Source: Actinopolymorpha rutila (GTDB lineage Bacteria > Actinomycetota > Actinomycetes > Propionibacteriales > Actinopolymorphaceae). Taken from it: DNA of 64,000 nucleotides. Position 1 is the first letter of the stretch. Each line of letters opens with the position of its first letter. The notes beneath the pieces were generated by a model that made no database searches, was not told the origin of the DNA, and saw only the letters and a list, made by a program, of their open reading frames with translations. Positions 1 to 10,534 of the stretch are shown here, one piece after another. The stretch lies in assembly GCF_013407855.1 (NCBI RefSeq), contig NZ_JACBZH010000001.1, positions 3,410,001 through 3,474,000 on the forward strand. Direction: 5' to 3'. The position numbers and the translations under genes were made by a program.

Positions 1-64
1 GTGGGGTGGCGGTGGCCTTCGGCGTGCTGTTCGATGTGTCGCTGGCGTTCACCGATCGCCTCAC
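1..64 (-). CDS. partial 5' end of next gene in the peptide ABC operon
   Basis: A GTG codon overlaps the TGA stop of the upstream OppD-type ATPase as GTGA, and an open frame then runs off the window edge. Only about 21 residues are visible, starting M-R-R-S-V-N-A-S, so no domain can be recognised. In operons of this type the next gene is usually an OppF-type ATPase or a permease. The overlap suggests translational coupling. The alternative is that this is chance open frame, since only 64 bases are available. Confidence 0.4.
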   Translation of the reverse strand, partial: MRRSVNASDTSNSTPKATATP

Positions 65-1155
65 CTGGTGCTCGTCGTGCTGGACGTAAGGGCGGCCCGT
101 GCCTCGCCGCGGCCGGCCTCGTCGGTCGGCAGCCAGCACGCGCTGTGGTGTGCCTGGTCGCCGAACACCTCCCGCAGGGGCGGCGTCTCCGACCGGCACT
201 GGTCGAAGGCGTACGGACAGCGGGGGTGGAAGGGGCAGCCGGACGGGGGCCTGATCAGGCTCGGCGGAGCGCCGGAGATGGGCCGCAGCCGCTGCCGCTC
301 CCCACTCTCGGCCGGCAGCGAGCCGAGCAGACCCTCGGTGTAGGGGTGGTGATGGTGGTAGAAGAGCTCCCGCCGGCCGGTGCGTTCCATGATGCGCCCG
401 GCGTACATCACCGCGACCTCGTCGGCGACGTCGGCCACCACGCCGAGGTCGTGGGTGATCATGATCAGTGCGGTGCCGAACTCCGCCTGCAGGTCGGCCA
501 TGACCTCCAGCACCTGCGCCTGGACGGTGACGTCGAGGGCGGTCGTGGGCTCGTCGGCGACCAGGAGCACGGGATCCAGCGCCATCGCCATCGCGATCAT
601 CGCGCGCTGGCGCATGCCGCCGGAGAACTGGTGGGGAAAGTCGTCGACGCGACGCTCGGGCTTGGGAATGCCGACCCGGCGCAACAGCTCGATCGAGCGT
701 TCGCGTGCCGCGGACTTCGAGATCGACCGGTCGTGGGCGCGGATCATCTCGCTGATCTGCCAGCCGACGCGGTAGTAGGGGTGAAGACTGGACTGGGAGT
801 CCTGGAAGATCATGCCGATCTTCGCGCCACGAACCTGGCGCAGGTCTTCCTTGCTCATGGTGAGCAGGTCACGGCCCTCGAAGAGCGCCCGTCCGCTGAC
901 CATCGCGCCCCGGGTCAGGCCCACGACGGTCTGGGTGGAGACGCTCTTGCCCGAACCGGACTCGCCGACGATGGCGAGGGTCTTGCCGCGCTCCACGTCG
1001 AACGACACGCCGCGTACGGCCTGTACGACGCCGTCGGAGGTCCTGAACGACACCTTCAGGTCCTGGACGGAGAGCAGCGGGGTGGCGCCGTCGCGGAGGG
1101 TGTCCGGCGCGGCGTTGGCGGAGTTGTCGATGTTGTCGACCACGGGAATCTCCAT
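61..1155 (-). CDS. oligopeptide/dipeptide ABC transporter ATP-binding protein (OppD/DppD type)
   Basis: This is a cytoplasmic ATPase subunit that powers a peptide-type importer. The 364-residue product has Walker A GESGSGKS, the ABC signature FSGGMRQR and Walker B LLVADEPTTALD. It also has the C-terminal oligopeptide-family extension with SGCPFHPRCPYAFDQC, typical of OppD/DppD. I chose the ATG at 1155 because the family homology begins a few residues later; the longer open frame runs back into the binding-protein gene. No good Shine-Dalgarno lies before this ATG, so translation may depend on the upstream gene. It follows the binding-protein gene by 53 nt, with a strong hairpin between. Permeases do not lie between these two genes, unlike the common oppABCDF order, and are presumably downstream, outside the window. 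The peptide or other substrate cannot be told. Confidence 0.92.
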   Translation of the reverse strand: MEIPVVDNIDNSANAAPDTLRDGATPLLSVQDLKVSFRTSDGVVQAVRGVSFDVERGKTLAIVGESGSGKSVSTQTVVGLTRGAMVSGRALFEGRDLLTMSKEDLRQVRGAKIGMIFQDSQSSLHPYYRVGWQISEMIRAHDRSISKSAARERSIELLRRVGIPKPERRVDDFPHQFSGGMRQRAMIAMAMALDPVLLVADEPTTALDVTVQAQVLEVMADLQAEFGTALIMITHDLGVVADVADEVAVMYAGRIMERTGRRELFYHHHHPYTEGLLGSLPAESGERQRLRPISGAPPSLIRPPSGCPFHPRCPYAFDQCRSETPPLREVFGDQAHHSACWLPTDEAGRGEARAALTSSTTSTR

Positions 1156-1162
1156 CAGGCGA

Positions 1163-1199
1163 AGGAGGGCGCTCCGGCCGGTCGGCCGGGCGCCCTCCT
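1163..1199 (-). terminator. intergenic hairpin between binding-protein and ATPase genes
   Basis: A perfect 10-bp inverted repeat (AGGAGGGCGC at 1163-1172 and GCGCCCTCCT at 1190-1199) encloses a GC-rich loop that can itself pair. It lies 10 nt after the binding-protein stop and just before the ATPase start. No T-tract follows, so it may act as a partial terminator or 3' stabiliser that keeps the binding protein more abundant than the ATPase. Confidence 0.6.
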
Positions 1200-1208
1200 C
1201 CGTTGGGG

Positions 1209-3026
1209 TCAGCCGCCCTGCTTGCCCTGCTCCAACCAGATGTTGGTCGGGTCGAAGTTCTGCATGGACGGGAGGTAGACGGCGTTCTTCGTCTGCGATG
1301 CGTGGTAGTTGGCCTGCACCGGGTTGGTGATGGGGAAGAACGGCGCGTCCTTCATGACCTGCTGGTCGGCCTGTGCCCACAGGCTTCCCGCGGTGGACTC
1401 ATCCTTGGCGTTGGAGGCCTGCGTGATGAGCTTGTTGACCGCAGGGTTCTCGTAGAAGCCGAAGTTGCTGCCGATCGGCGGGAACGACGGCTTGCCGGAG
1501 AACAGCGGGGCGAAGAAGGACAGTGCGGCGTTGCCGTACCAGTCCGAACCCCATCCGGCCAGGGACACGTCCCAGACACCGCGCTTGGTCACGTCCGGCG
1601 CCTGCATGTACTTCGTGTAGAAGTCGGCGTTGGGAACCGCGACGCCCTTGACGTCGACACCGACCGCCTTGAGGTCCTGCTGCACAGTCGCAAAGGTCTT
1701 GCGGCTGCCCTCGGAGGCGTTGCGGTACACGAACTTCAGCGTCAGACCCTTCTTGTAGCCCGCCTTGGCCAGCAGCTGCTTCGCCTTGGCCACGTTGTGC
1801 GGGTACGGGTCGAAGTCCTTGCTGCCGACGATGCTGCTCGGCAGGACGTGGGTCAGCGGCGGGTTGACCTTCGGCCCACCGAGCGCCTGGATGATGTTGG
1901 TGCGGTTGACCGCGTAGGCCAGTGCCTGCCGGACCTCGGGCTTCTTCAGGGCGCCGCTGTTGTTCGGCGACACCGTGTTGAACACGATGTACGGGTTCGA
2001 CGAACCGGTCTCACCGAGGTTGAGGTTCGGGTCCTTCTTGGCGATCAGCTGCGGCAGCTGCGACGGCGGCGGGAAGTTGTCCCACTCCATGTCCGCACTC
2101 GGGCTGCCCGTCTGCAGCTGCTGCTGCGTGGACTCCTGGCTGACCGTCTGGTTGACGACGATCTTGTCGACGTAGGCCTTGCGCACCGGGTCGCTGGAGG
2201 CCTTCCAGGCGGGGTTGCGCTCGAACACGATCTGCTTGGTCGGCGAGTACGTCTTGATGGCGTACGGGCCGTCGGACAGCGTGTTCTTGGCCAGGTCGAG
2301 GCTGGCCGGGGCGTACTTCAGGAACTCCTTCGGCGCCGGGGAGAACGCCGGCAGCGTCAGCATGTCCACGAAGTAGGTCGCCGGGTGGGTCAGCTTGAAG
2401 ACCACCGTGCGCTCGTCCTTGGCTGCGACACCCGGGAGCGGGGTGTCGTTGATGTACTTCGCCATCGCCGCGGGGCTCTGGCCGACCTTGGCGAAACCGT
2501 CGCAGAACTTCTGGTATCCGACGATCAGGTCGGCGAAGTTCGGGATGCCACCGAACGGCTGCACGGGGTTACAGGTCCGCTTGACGCCCCGGACCATGTC
2601 CGCCGCGGTCACCTGCCGCGCGGGCGAGCTGTTCCACTGCGCGCCCTGGCGGATGGAGATCGTGTAGGTCTTGCCGTCGGCGCTGATGCCCTTGTTGTCG
2701 GCGGTGGGAATCTCCTCCGCCAGGTCGGGGACCGACGTCGTCACCTTGCCGTTCTCGGCGGGGTAGGTGAACAGCTGTCGGCTCCACATGCGCAGGCCGA
2801 GGTAGCCGATCGCGTAGTAGCTGACGTTGGGGTCCATGTAGTCAACGTCGCCGGAGCCCAACATGTTGAGCGTGCCGCCCTTGACGGGCTTGCCGGCCGC
2901 AGTGGTCGTCGGAGCAGAAGGCGTGGTGCCCTGGCTGCACGCGGCAGCTACCAGGGCAAGGACGCACAAACCACTCACGGCCGCCCAATGCCGGTATCGA
3001 CGTTGGCCGTTCCGTGAAGCGAACAT
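1209..3026 (-). CDS. extracellular solute-binding lipoprotein, family 5 (peptide type)
   Basis: This is the periplasm-equivalent, membrane-anchored substrate receptor of an ABC importer. The 605-residue product has a positively charged N-terminus, a hydrophobic segment and the lipobox LVAAAC with the lipid-acceptor Cys at residue 30. A Ser/Thr/Pro-rich linker follows, then an SBP_bac_5 fold that starts at KPVKGGTLNM. The length fits the family. The start is well supported: AAGGAGGTGA at 3036-3045 sits 9 nt before the ATG. It is the first gene of the operon leading to the OppD-type ATPase. The family includes peptide, nickel and oligosaccharide binders, so the ligand is not assigned. Confidence 0.93.
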   Translation of the reverse strand: MFASRNGQRRYRHWAAVSGLCVLALVAAACSQGTTPSAPTTTAAGKPVKGGTLNMLGSGDVDYMDPNVSYYAIGYLGLRMWSRQLFTYPAENGKVTTSVPDLAEEIPTADNKGISADGKTYTISIRQGAQWNSSPARQVTAADMVRGVKRTCNPVQPFGGIPNFADLIVGYQKFCDGFAKVGQSPAAMAKYINDTPLPGVAAKDERTVVFKLTHPATYFVDMLTLPAFSPAPKEFLKYAPASLDLAKNTLSDGPYAIKTYSPTKQIVFERNPAWKASSDPVRKAYVDKIVVNQTVSQESTQQQLQTGSPSADMEWDNFPPPSQLPQLIAKKDPNLNLGETGSSNPYIVFNTVSPNNSGALKKPEVRQALAYAVNRTNIIQALGGPKVNPPLTHVLPSSIVGSKDFDPYPHNVAKAKQLLAKAGYKKGLTLKFVYRNASEGSRKTFATVQQDLKAVGVDVKGVAVPNADFYTKYMQAPDVTKRGVWDVSLAGWGSDWYGNAALSFFAPLFSGKPSFPPIGSNFGFYENPAVNKLITQASNAKDESTAGSLWAQADQQVMKDAPFFPITNPVQANYHASQTKNAVYLPSMQNFDPTNIWLEQGKQGG

Positions 3027-3490
3027 ACGGCCTTGTCACCTCCTTGGGGGCATTGTGTGTCGGTGTTCGCCAGCACATGCGGGGCAGGTGCGCGCAACGC
3101 GGACACAACAATGTGGGGCTGATTGAACTGGAACACGGTAAGGCCTGTTGTGCTGAGTGAGAAATCAGGCACCCCTTCCTGTGGGGCGTGCTTCTCGCGG
3201 AGCACCGGGCGAAGAGTACAACCGTCGGCATACCGTGTCCCAACGTGGACAGTGTTGCTCCGTATCCGAACGACGTTCGGTGAGCGTCCCATCGCGATGT
3301 GAGTTTTGGCCGAACCGTTACGGCGTCCGCGGTTTCGTTACCGCACCGCGACCGGTCCGCGCTCTCTGACCCGGCCTGGCGGCCGGCGACCATCGGCGTG
3401 CTCCGGTGGGGCACTAGGGCTCTGAGTGGCCGTCGGCATCCCGCGGGAGGGTGGTGGCGCGGGGGATCCGTCCTGCGGGGGAGGACGACC
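3027..3490. other. divergent intergenic region
   Basis: This 464-nt gap lies between the divergent binding-protein and stress-protein genes and must hold both promoters. Apart from the Shine-Dalgarno sites at its edges (3036-3045 and about 3477-3484) I see no convincing -35/-10 pair, operator palindrome or small gene. Open frames here lack ribosome sites and protein-like composition. Confidence 0.5.
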
Positions 3491-5816
<2,326 letters not shown>

Positions 5817-6218
5817 TCAGGCTAGACCACGCCCTCAGTTCGCGACGTCGGTCACTACGGCACGAGTGCACGGCCTTGTCCTGCGCCGAATGTGCCCGAA
5901 GATCCGGCCGAAGATCGGGCCGGCAAACCGGTGAACAACCCGGCCGACTGTCCGGTGGACAATCTGACGGACAAAAAGCGCGGGACTTCCCCAGCTCCGT
6001 ACGCGATCGTGTCGGTTCGGATATATCCACGTACCGGCGTGGCAACTCGGCCGCGGAGCAAATTGCCGTATGAGAACCGGCGGAAGCGCAAACTTGCTCC
6101 GCCGGCACTGTCAATTCGGGCCTGAATTGTCTGGAAATGATGAAATACTCAATTTCCTTGGGCGTCCTATCGCCAAGGCTACCCGCGAACTCCGTCGCGT
6201 CGGCGCCGTGATCCGTCC

Positions 6219-6278
6219 GGGCGCACGACTGGGCGCACCACTGGGCAAACGACCTGGCACACGATTGGGCACAGGGCC
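6219..6278. repeat. five degenerate 12-bp tandem repeats
   Basis: Five 12-bp units read GGGCGCACGACT, GGGCGCACCACT, GGGCAAACGACC, TGGCACACGATT and GGGCACAGGGCC. They are non-coding and lie directly before a DosR-like box. They could be a protein-binding array or a replication-slippage product. Confidence 0.75.
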
Positions 6279-6284
6279 TTCGGG

Positions 6285-6298
6285 GGGACCATCGGCGC
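6285..6298 (+). promoter_or_regulatory. candidate DosR/DevR box
   Basis: The 14-mer GGGACCATCGGCGC closely resembles the mycobacterial DosR motif (GGGACTTnnGnCCC type) and starts with the same 10 bases as the triplet at 10535. It lies about 90 nt before the start at 6389. Confidence 0.5.
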
Positions 6299-6388
6299 GT
6301 TTCCTGTGACCTTGGGCTCGGGCGCCACAGACCCGGACTTTCCGAGAGTTGTCCTGTCGTGTACCGCCCACGGGCCGAAGGAGGGGTC

Positions 6389-7117
6389 ATGTCCGCTTCC
6401 GGTGGGGACACCACCCGGCCGACGATTCCGCGGCAACGAACCCGCGACTTCCCGGTCGAGTCCGTGCGTACGGCCGGAGCGGTCACCCGGCCGGCGCCGA
6501 GTCGCCCGGGCCACGGGAGACGGCCGCGCGCAGGGCGGGCCGGGCAGAGCGGACCGCCGGGGCAGGACAGCAGAGGAAGCCAGGGCGGCGGACCCGGCTG
6601 GCGCGGGGGACACAGTGGGCCGCAGCGGTCGGCCGATCGGGCCGCCACCCCGGCGCGACCCGGCCACCGAGCGGGCTCGCGGCTTGTCCCCATTGCCACC
6701 TCCCGGCCGCGACCGGGTGCGGGCGCGGGGCGCTGGCTTGCCGTGCTCCGTCTGGCGACCGGTGCTCTGTGTGTCTGGATGCTCGTGGGGGATGCCCTCG
6801 CCAGCCGATACCCGGCGGGGATCGCCGCGAATCATGTCGGCTGGGTGGGAGAGTCCGGTTGGTTCCGGATCGCCGTGCTCGCCGGACTGGCCGTGGTCGC
6901 CGCGGCGGTTCTGCTCGGCGTGTGCCTGCGGGGCGCCGCGCTGGTGGGAGGGGCGCTGGTGCTGGGGGTGGCCGGCGCCGGTGGCTGGGTCGTTCCCGGC
7001 CTGCTGGCGGTGGTGGCGCTGATGGTGTGCGCCGGCACCGCGGCCGGTGAGGTCTGGGGGCTCGGGCGGACCTGGGCGAACCACCCGGTCGTACGCCGCA
7101 ATCCCTGGTTGCGCTGA
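6389..7117 (+). CDS. small multi-pass membrane protein with a long disordered N-terminus
   Basis: The 242-residue product has an N-terminal half (about 1-115) rich in Arg, Gly, Pro and Ser, and a C-terminal half with about four hydrophobic segments beginning at WLAVLRLATGALCVWMLVGD. The arrangement resembles DoxX-like or thiosulfate:quinone oxidoreductase-type small membrane proteins, but I see no diagnostic residues and leave it unnamed. GAAGGAGGGG stands 3-5 nt before the ATG. A DosR-like box lies upstream. The last six codons (encoding R-N-P-W-L-R) are part of a 20-bp sequence repeated just after the stop codon. Confidence 0.75.
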   Translation: MSASGGDTTRPTIPRQRTRDFPVESVRTAGAVTRPAPSRPGHGRRPRAGRAGQSGPPGQDSRGSQGGGPGWRGGHSGPQRSADRAATPARPGHRAGSRLVPIATSRPRPGAGAGRWLAVLRLATGALCVWMLVGDALASRYPAGIAANHVGWVGESGWFRIAVLAGLAVVAAAVLLGVCLRGAALVGGALVLGVAGAGGWVVPGLLAVVALMVCAGTAAGEVWGLGRTWANHPVVRRNPWLR

Positions 7118-7140
7118 GCGGCCGCAATCCCTGGTTGCGC
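7095..7140 (+). repeat. 20-bp perfect direct repeat spanning a gene end
   Basis: GCCGCAATCCCTGGTTGCGC occurs at 7095-7114 and again at 7121-7140, the first copy being the end of the coding region. Each copy can fold as a small stem-loop (CGCAA, 7-nt loop, TTGCG), so the pair gives two tandem mini-hairpins between convergent genes. Confidence 0.85.
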
Positions 7141-7152
7141 GGGCCGGGGTGA

Positions 7153-7596
7153 TCAGGCTGTCTCCGACGACGTGGCCTTCTGCGTCGTCGAGGGTGGTAC
7201 GAGCCGGCGGCCGCGGACCATCTCCATCCGGACGCGGATGAAGTGGGTCGGTTCGGCCGGCGACCACGACTGGAGCGGGAGCCCCGCGAGCCGGTCGATC
7301 TCCTTGGTCTCGGTGACCATCTCCGCGTGCCCCACGACGGTGACGCTCCAGCCCACCTGGTGGCCCGCGTCGATCTGGTCCACCTCGAAGGCCACGATCG
7401 AGTTCCGCGCCGCGGCGGCCAGCTTGGAGCCGACGGTGGTCCGGATCACGACGGAGTCGCCGTCCAGTGCGTAGTGGACCGGCTGGACGGCCGGCAGCGC
7501 CTGTTCGGTGAACACGATCCTCCCGATCGGCGCCTGGCCGAGCAGTCGCAGACACTCCGCGGGCGGGAGCACCTCCAAGCCCTTGCTGTCGAACAT
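7153..7596 (-). CDS. pyridoxamine 5'-phosphate oxidase-fold (PPOX) protein, Rv0080-like
   Basis: The 147-residue product is a compact flavin/F420-type split-barrel protein. It begins MFDSKGLEVLPPAECLRLL and contains GRIVFTEQALPAVQPVHYAL and SVTVVGHAEMV, which match the small PPOX-like proteins next to stress genes in actinobacteria. M. tuberculosis Rv0080 belongs to this group and to the DosR regulon. I chose the ATG at 7596 because GAGGAG lies 4-5 nt upstream. An ATG at 7638 would add 14 residues. It is divergent from the Usp gene at 7909, with a DosR-like box between. Cofactor and substrate are unknown. Confidence 0.8.
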   Translation of the reverse strand: MFDSKGLEVLPPAECLRLLGQAPIGRIVFTEQALPAVQPVHYALDGDSVVIRTTVGSKLAAAARNSIVAFEVDQIDAGHQVGWSVTVVGHAEMVTETKEIDRLAGLPLQSWSPAEPTHFIRVRMEMVRGRRLVPPSTTQKATSSETA

Positions 7597-7814
7597 CTGC
7601 TCCTCATCCGTCAAGCCGAAATCCGTGCCGCCGAACATCGATGACCCGCCTGTCACCGGACGCGCCGAACACACCGGACACACTCGACTTCGGGACCGGT
7701 CACTCCCGCTCGGTGCCTCCACGTTGCCGCCTCGCTCGCGGCGACGCGCAGAGGCGAAGGTCCTGCCCCGGCGTACCGACACGGGACCGGCGGCGGGGAA
7801 GTACCCACCTGATC

Positions 7815-7828
7815 GGGACTTTGTGCCC
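7815..7828. promoter_or_regulatory. candidate DosR/DevR box in divergent promoter
   Basis: GGGACTTTGTGCCC is a near-palindrome that fits the mycobacterial DosR consensus GGGACTTnnGnCCC fully. It lies between the PPOX gene (minus) and the Usp gene (plus), so one site could serve both. Confidence 0.65.
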
Positions 7829-7908
7829 TGCCCGCGCTTTGTGTGGCACGGAAGTGTTGCGGCTGAGTCTCCGGCCAGGGGACTTGGGGGTTGCGGAAAA
7901 AGGTGCTG

Positions 7909-8895
7909 ATGATCGGACCTGATGGTGCGCCAACGGGCGCGGTTGTCGTCGGAGTGAGCGAGGGAGCCTCGGCCCATGGTGCGGTGGGCTGGGCGGCGTT
8001 GGCCGCGAGGGCACGCCGGCTCCCGCTTGTCGTGTGCCACGCCTACCAGACCGGTGGCGACGGCCCACGTGGCGACAACGAGCTGCACTGCGCCGCCCGG
8101 AACCGCGCCTGGCGGACCGCCAGGGACGGTGTCCGGCAGGCGGCGGCGGCCGCGCCCGGCGTGCGTGCGGTGCCCTGGGTACTGGAGGGGTCGGTCGCGC
8201 AGGTCCTGGTGGGGGCGGTGCGTGATCCGGAGTTCCTGGTCGTCGGTGTCCGGGGGAAGGGCCGGCAGGCGGCGGAGCTGGTCGCCTCGTTCGGCCAGTG
8301 GGGCGGGGCCTTCGGCCCGTGCCCGGTGGTCGCCGTACCAGCCCGCAAGCGCGGGTTGACACGGCGGCCGCGCCGCCATCGACGCGGCCCGCGCCGGGGG
8401 GTCGAGGGCCGCGTCGTGGTGGCCGCCGAGGGTGGGCGGTCCGCGGAGGAGGTACGCCGGTTCGCCACGGAGGAGGCTCTCGCCTGGGGCGGCGAGGTCC
8501 GTGAAGTCCCGATGGCGGCGTTCGCCCTGTCCTCACCGGCGGGTTGTGAGTCGCTGTCGGCGGCAGCGCAGGATGCTGACCTGCTCGTGGTGGGTAGGCC
8601 CGGGGATGAGAACGCCGGGATCGGGGTAGGCGGACCGGTCGTGGCGTCCTCCGACGCCACCGGTGAGGTCGCCGAGCCGCCGCCGGTCGCCAGTCTGGCG
8701 AGCGTTCTCGGACCCGGTCTGCTGCGTGGGCTGGCGTCTCCGATCGCGGTGGTGCCGGTGCGCGGGCGCGACCTTGTCGGCGGGCCACGGCCGCGGCGAC
8801 CACGGGCCGAACGGGGTGGGCACCCAGGTGGACACCTGGCTGAACACTGGGGGACAGCGCTGGTGAACGCACCAGGGGAGAGAGGAACCGGATGA
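7909..8895 (+). CDS. degenerate two-domain universal stress protein
   Basis: This 328-residue product begins MIGPDGAPTGAVVVGVSEG. It has two Usp-like halves (about 10-150 and 165-300) and a disordered Arg/Gly-rich tail. The first nucleotide-loop region, VVGVRGKGRQAAELVASFG, does not keep the G-2x-G-9x-G(S/T) spacing, and the second half (VVGRPGDENAGIG) has lost it as well. ATP binding is therefore doubtful and the protein may be structural or a partner for other Usp proteins. AAGGTG precedes the ATG; a TTG at 7891 in the same frame is possible. The stop overlaps the DosR-like start as ATGA, so the two are probably co-translated. M. tuberculosis has the same arrangement (Usp Rv3134c before devR). 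Confidence 0.8.
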   Translation: MIGPDGAPTGAVVVGVSEGASAHGAVGWAALAARARRLPLVVCHAYQTGGDGPRGDNELHCAARNRAWRTARDGVRQAAAAAPGVRAVPWVLEGSVAQVLVGAVRDPEFLVVGVRGKGRQAAELVASFGQWGGAFGPCPVVAVPARKRGLTRRPRRHRRGPRRGVEGRVVVAAEGGRSAEEVRRFATEEALAWGGEVREVPMAAFALSSPAGCESLSAAAQDADLLVVGRPGDENAGIGVGGPVVASSDATGEVAEPPPVASLASVLGPGLLRGLASPIAVVPVRGRDLVGGPRPRRPRAERGGHPGGHLAEHWGTALVNAPGERGTG

Positions 8896-9560
8896 CCATC
8901 AAGGTCTTCCTGTTGGACGACCACGAGGTGGTCCGGCTCGGCCTGCGCCAGCTGCTGGAGGAGGAGGACGACATCGAGGTGGTGGGCGAGGCGTCCACCG
9001 CCGCCCAGGCACGCGCCCGGGTGCCCGCGCTGCGTCCCGACGTGGCTGTTCTCGACGTCCGGCTGCCCGACGGCGACGGGGTGACGGTGTGCCGCGACAT
9101 CCGCTCCTCGATGGAGCCGCCGCCGGCCTGCCTGATGCTGACGTCCTTCTCCGACGACGAGGCGCTCTTCGACGCGATCATGGCCGGTGCCGCCGGCTAC
9201 CTGCTCAAGCAGGTGAGCGGCAACGACCTGGTGGGCGCGGTGCGCCGGCTGTCGACGGGAGAGTCGATGGTCGACCCCGCGCTGACCGCCGCGGTGCTGG
9301 AACGCCTGCGCCGCGGCCCGGACCAGGAGGACCCCCGCTACGCGGCGCTCACCGACCAGGAACGGCGCATCCTCGACCTGATCGCCGCCGGCATGACGAA
9401 CCGGCAGATCGCCCAGACCATGTTCCTGGCCGAGAAGACGGTGAAGAACTACGTGTCGGGCATGCTGCGCAAACTGGGCATGGAACGCCGTACGGAAGCG
9501 GCCGTCTTCGCCGTGGAGCGCAGCCGGAAGGAACGCGCGGTCGGCCCGCCTCCGCAGTAG
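8892..9560 (+). CDS. dosR-like (devR): DosR/DevR-type NarL-family response regulator
   Basis: This is a transcription factor expected to be phosphorylated by the DosS-like kinase at 4023-5789. The 222-residue product has a receiver domain with acidic pocket D9-D10, phospho-acceptor D55 (VAVLDVRLPDG) and the conserved Lys in GYLLKQ. A LuxR/NarL helix-turn-helix follows from about 150: LTDQERRILDLIAAGMTNRQ, then the recognition stretch FLAEKTVKNYVSGMLRKLGM. The receiver start, the DVRLPDG motif and the last helix (LGMERRTEAAVFA) are almost the same as in M. tuberculosis DosR. It is cotranslated with the preceding Usp gene (ATGA). Its likely target boxes are listed separately. Confidence 0.94.
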   Translation: MTIKVFLLDDHEVVRLGLRQLLEEEDDIEVVGEASTAAQARARVPALRPDVAVLDVRLPDGDGVTVCRDIRSSMEPPPACLMLTSFSDDEALFDAIMAGAAGYLLKQVSGNDLVGAVRRLSTGESMVDPALTAAVLERLRRGPDQEDPRYAALTDQERRILDLIAAGMTNRQIAQTMFLAEKTVKNYVSGMLRKLGMERRTEAAVFAVERSRKERAVGPPPQ

Positions 9561-9596
9561 GGCGCGCGGACCGCGGCCCTACGAGCGGGGGATCAC

Positions 9597-10439
9597 GTGG
9601 GCGAGCGGCTGACCGAGGGACGGCCGGTGACCGTCGGTGTGGACGGGCGTCCGGGCGGAGTCCAGGCCCTGCACTGGGCCGCCGCCGAGGCCCGTGCCCG
9701 CGACGCGGCACTGCGGGTGGTGCACGCGTACCAGCTGCCGATCGCGCCGGCGGCGTACCCGCCCGGCGACTACGACGTCTACGCCCTGGACGAGGCGGCC
9801 CAGGAGGTCGTGGCCGGCGCCATGGCCGAGGCCGCACCGGAGACCGGAGGCCTCCCGGTGGTCGAGGTGACCGCCGAGGGCAACGCCGTCCAGGTGCTTC
9901 TCGCCGAGTCCGGTTCCGCGGCCCTGGTGGTCGTCGGCACCCGCGGCCGGGGATGGCTGGCACGCGGCGTTCTCGGGTCGTGCAGCGCCGGGGTGGCTGC
10001 CCGCGCCCACTGCACGGTCGTGGTGGTGCGCGGCCCGGGCGGTCCGCCGGACGCCCCGGTCGTGGTGGGCGTGGACGGAACCGACCTTTCCGACACCGTG
10101 CTGGCGTTCGCCTTCGAACACGCCGCCCGGCACGGCGTCGGCCTGCGGGCGGTGCTGTGCTCGACGTCGGATGCCGAGGCGGACGTGGACGAGCCCGCGC
10201 GGGCGGTCGCCGAGGCGCTGGCCGGATGGCGGGAGAAGTACCCCGATGTCCGGACCGACCGGACCGTCGTCCGCGGCCGTCCGGTGGACGGGCTGGTCGA
10301 GGAGTCGGCGCAGGCGCGCCTGCTCGTCGTGGGCGCCCGCGGCCGGCACGCTCTGGCCGGCACCCTGCTCGGCTCGGTCAGCCAGGGAGTCCTGCGGGAG
10401 GCGTCGGTCCCGGTGGCGGTCGTCCACCCGGCTCCCTGA
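9597..10439 (+). CDS. universal stress protein, tandem domains
   Basis: The 280-residue protein has two intact UspA domains (about 10-145 and 152-280). Both keep the ATP-binding loop G-2x-G-9x-G(S/T): VVGTRGRGWLARGVLGS and VVGARGRHALAGTLLGS. It should therefore bind ATP, like the M. tuberculosis Usp protein Rv2623. The GTG start at 9597 has GGGGGA just upstream. It lies 36 nt after the DosR-like gene and may be in the same transcript. Confidence 0.9.
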   Translation: MGERLTEGRPVTVGVDGRPGGVQALHWAAAEARARDAALRVVHAYQLPIAPAAYPPGDYDVYALDEAAQEVVAGAMAEAAPETGGLPVVEVTAEGNAVQVLLAESGSAALVVVGTRGRGWLARGVLGSCSAGVAARAHCTVVVVRGPGGPPDAPVVVGVDGTDLSDTVLAFAFEHAARHGVGLRAVLCSTSDAEADVDEPARAVAEALAGWREKYPDVRTDRTVVRGRPVDGLVEESAQARLLVVGARGRHALAGTLLGSVSQGVLREASVPVAVVHPAP

Positions 10440-10534
10440 CCGCCCATTGCCGAGGGCCGAGACCGGGATCACAACACCCGCCGTCGCGGTGGGCGCACAT
10501 CCTGCCACCGCGGGCCGGGGATTCCGCCCGAGCC

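Noticed and set aside
1..1278. Plus-strand frame of 425 codons opposite the OppD-type ATPase gene
   Set aside because: The minus strand carries all ABC motifs, and the plus frame is a shadow.
5982..5995. GGGACTTCCCCAGC as a DosR-like box
   Set aside because: Only the left half-site fits; the right half has no CCC in register.
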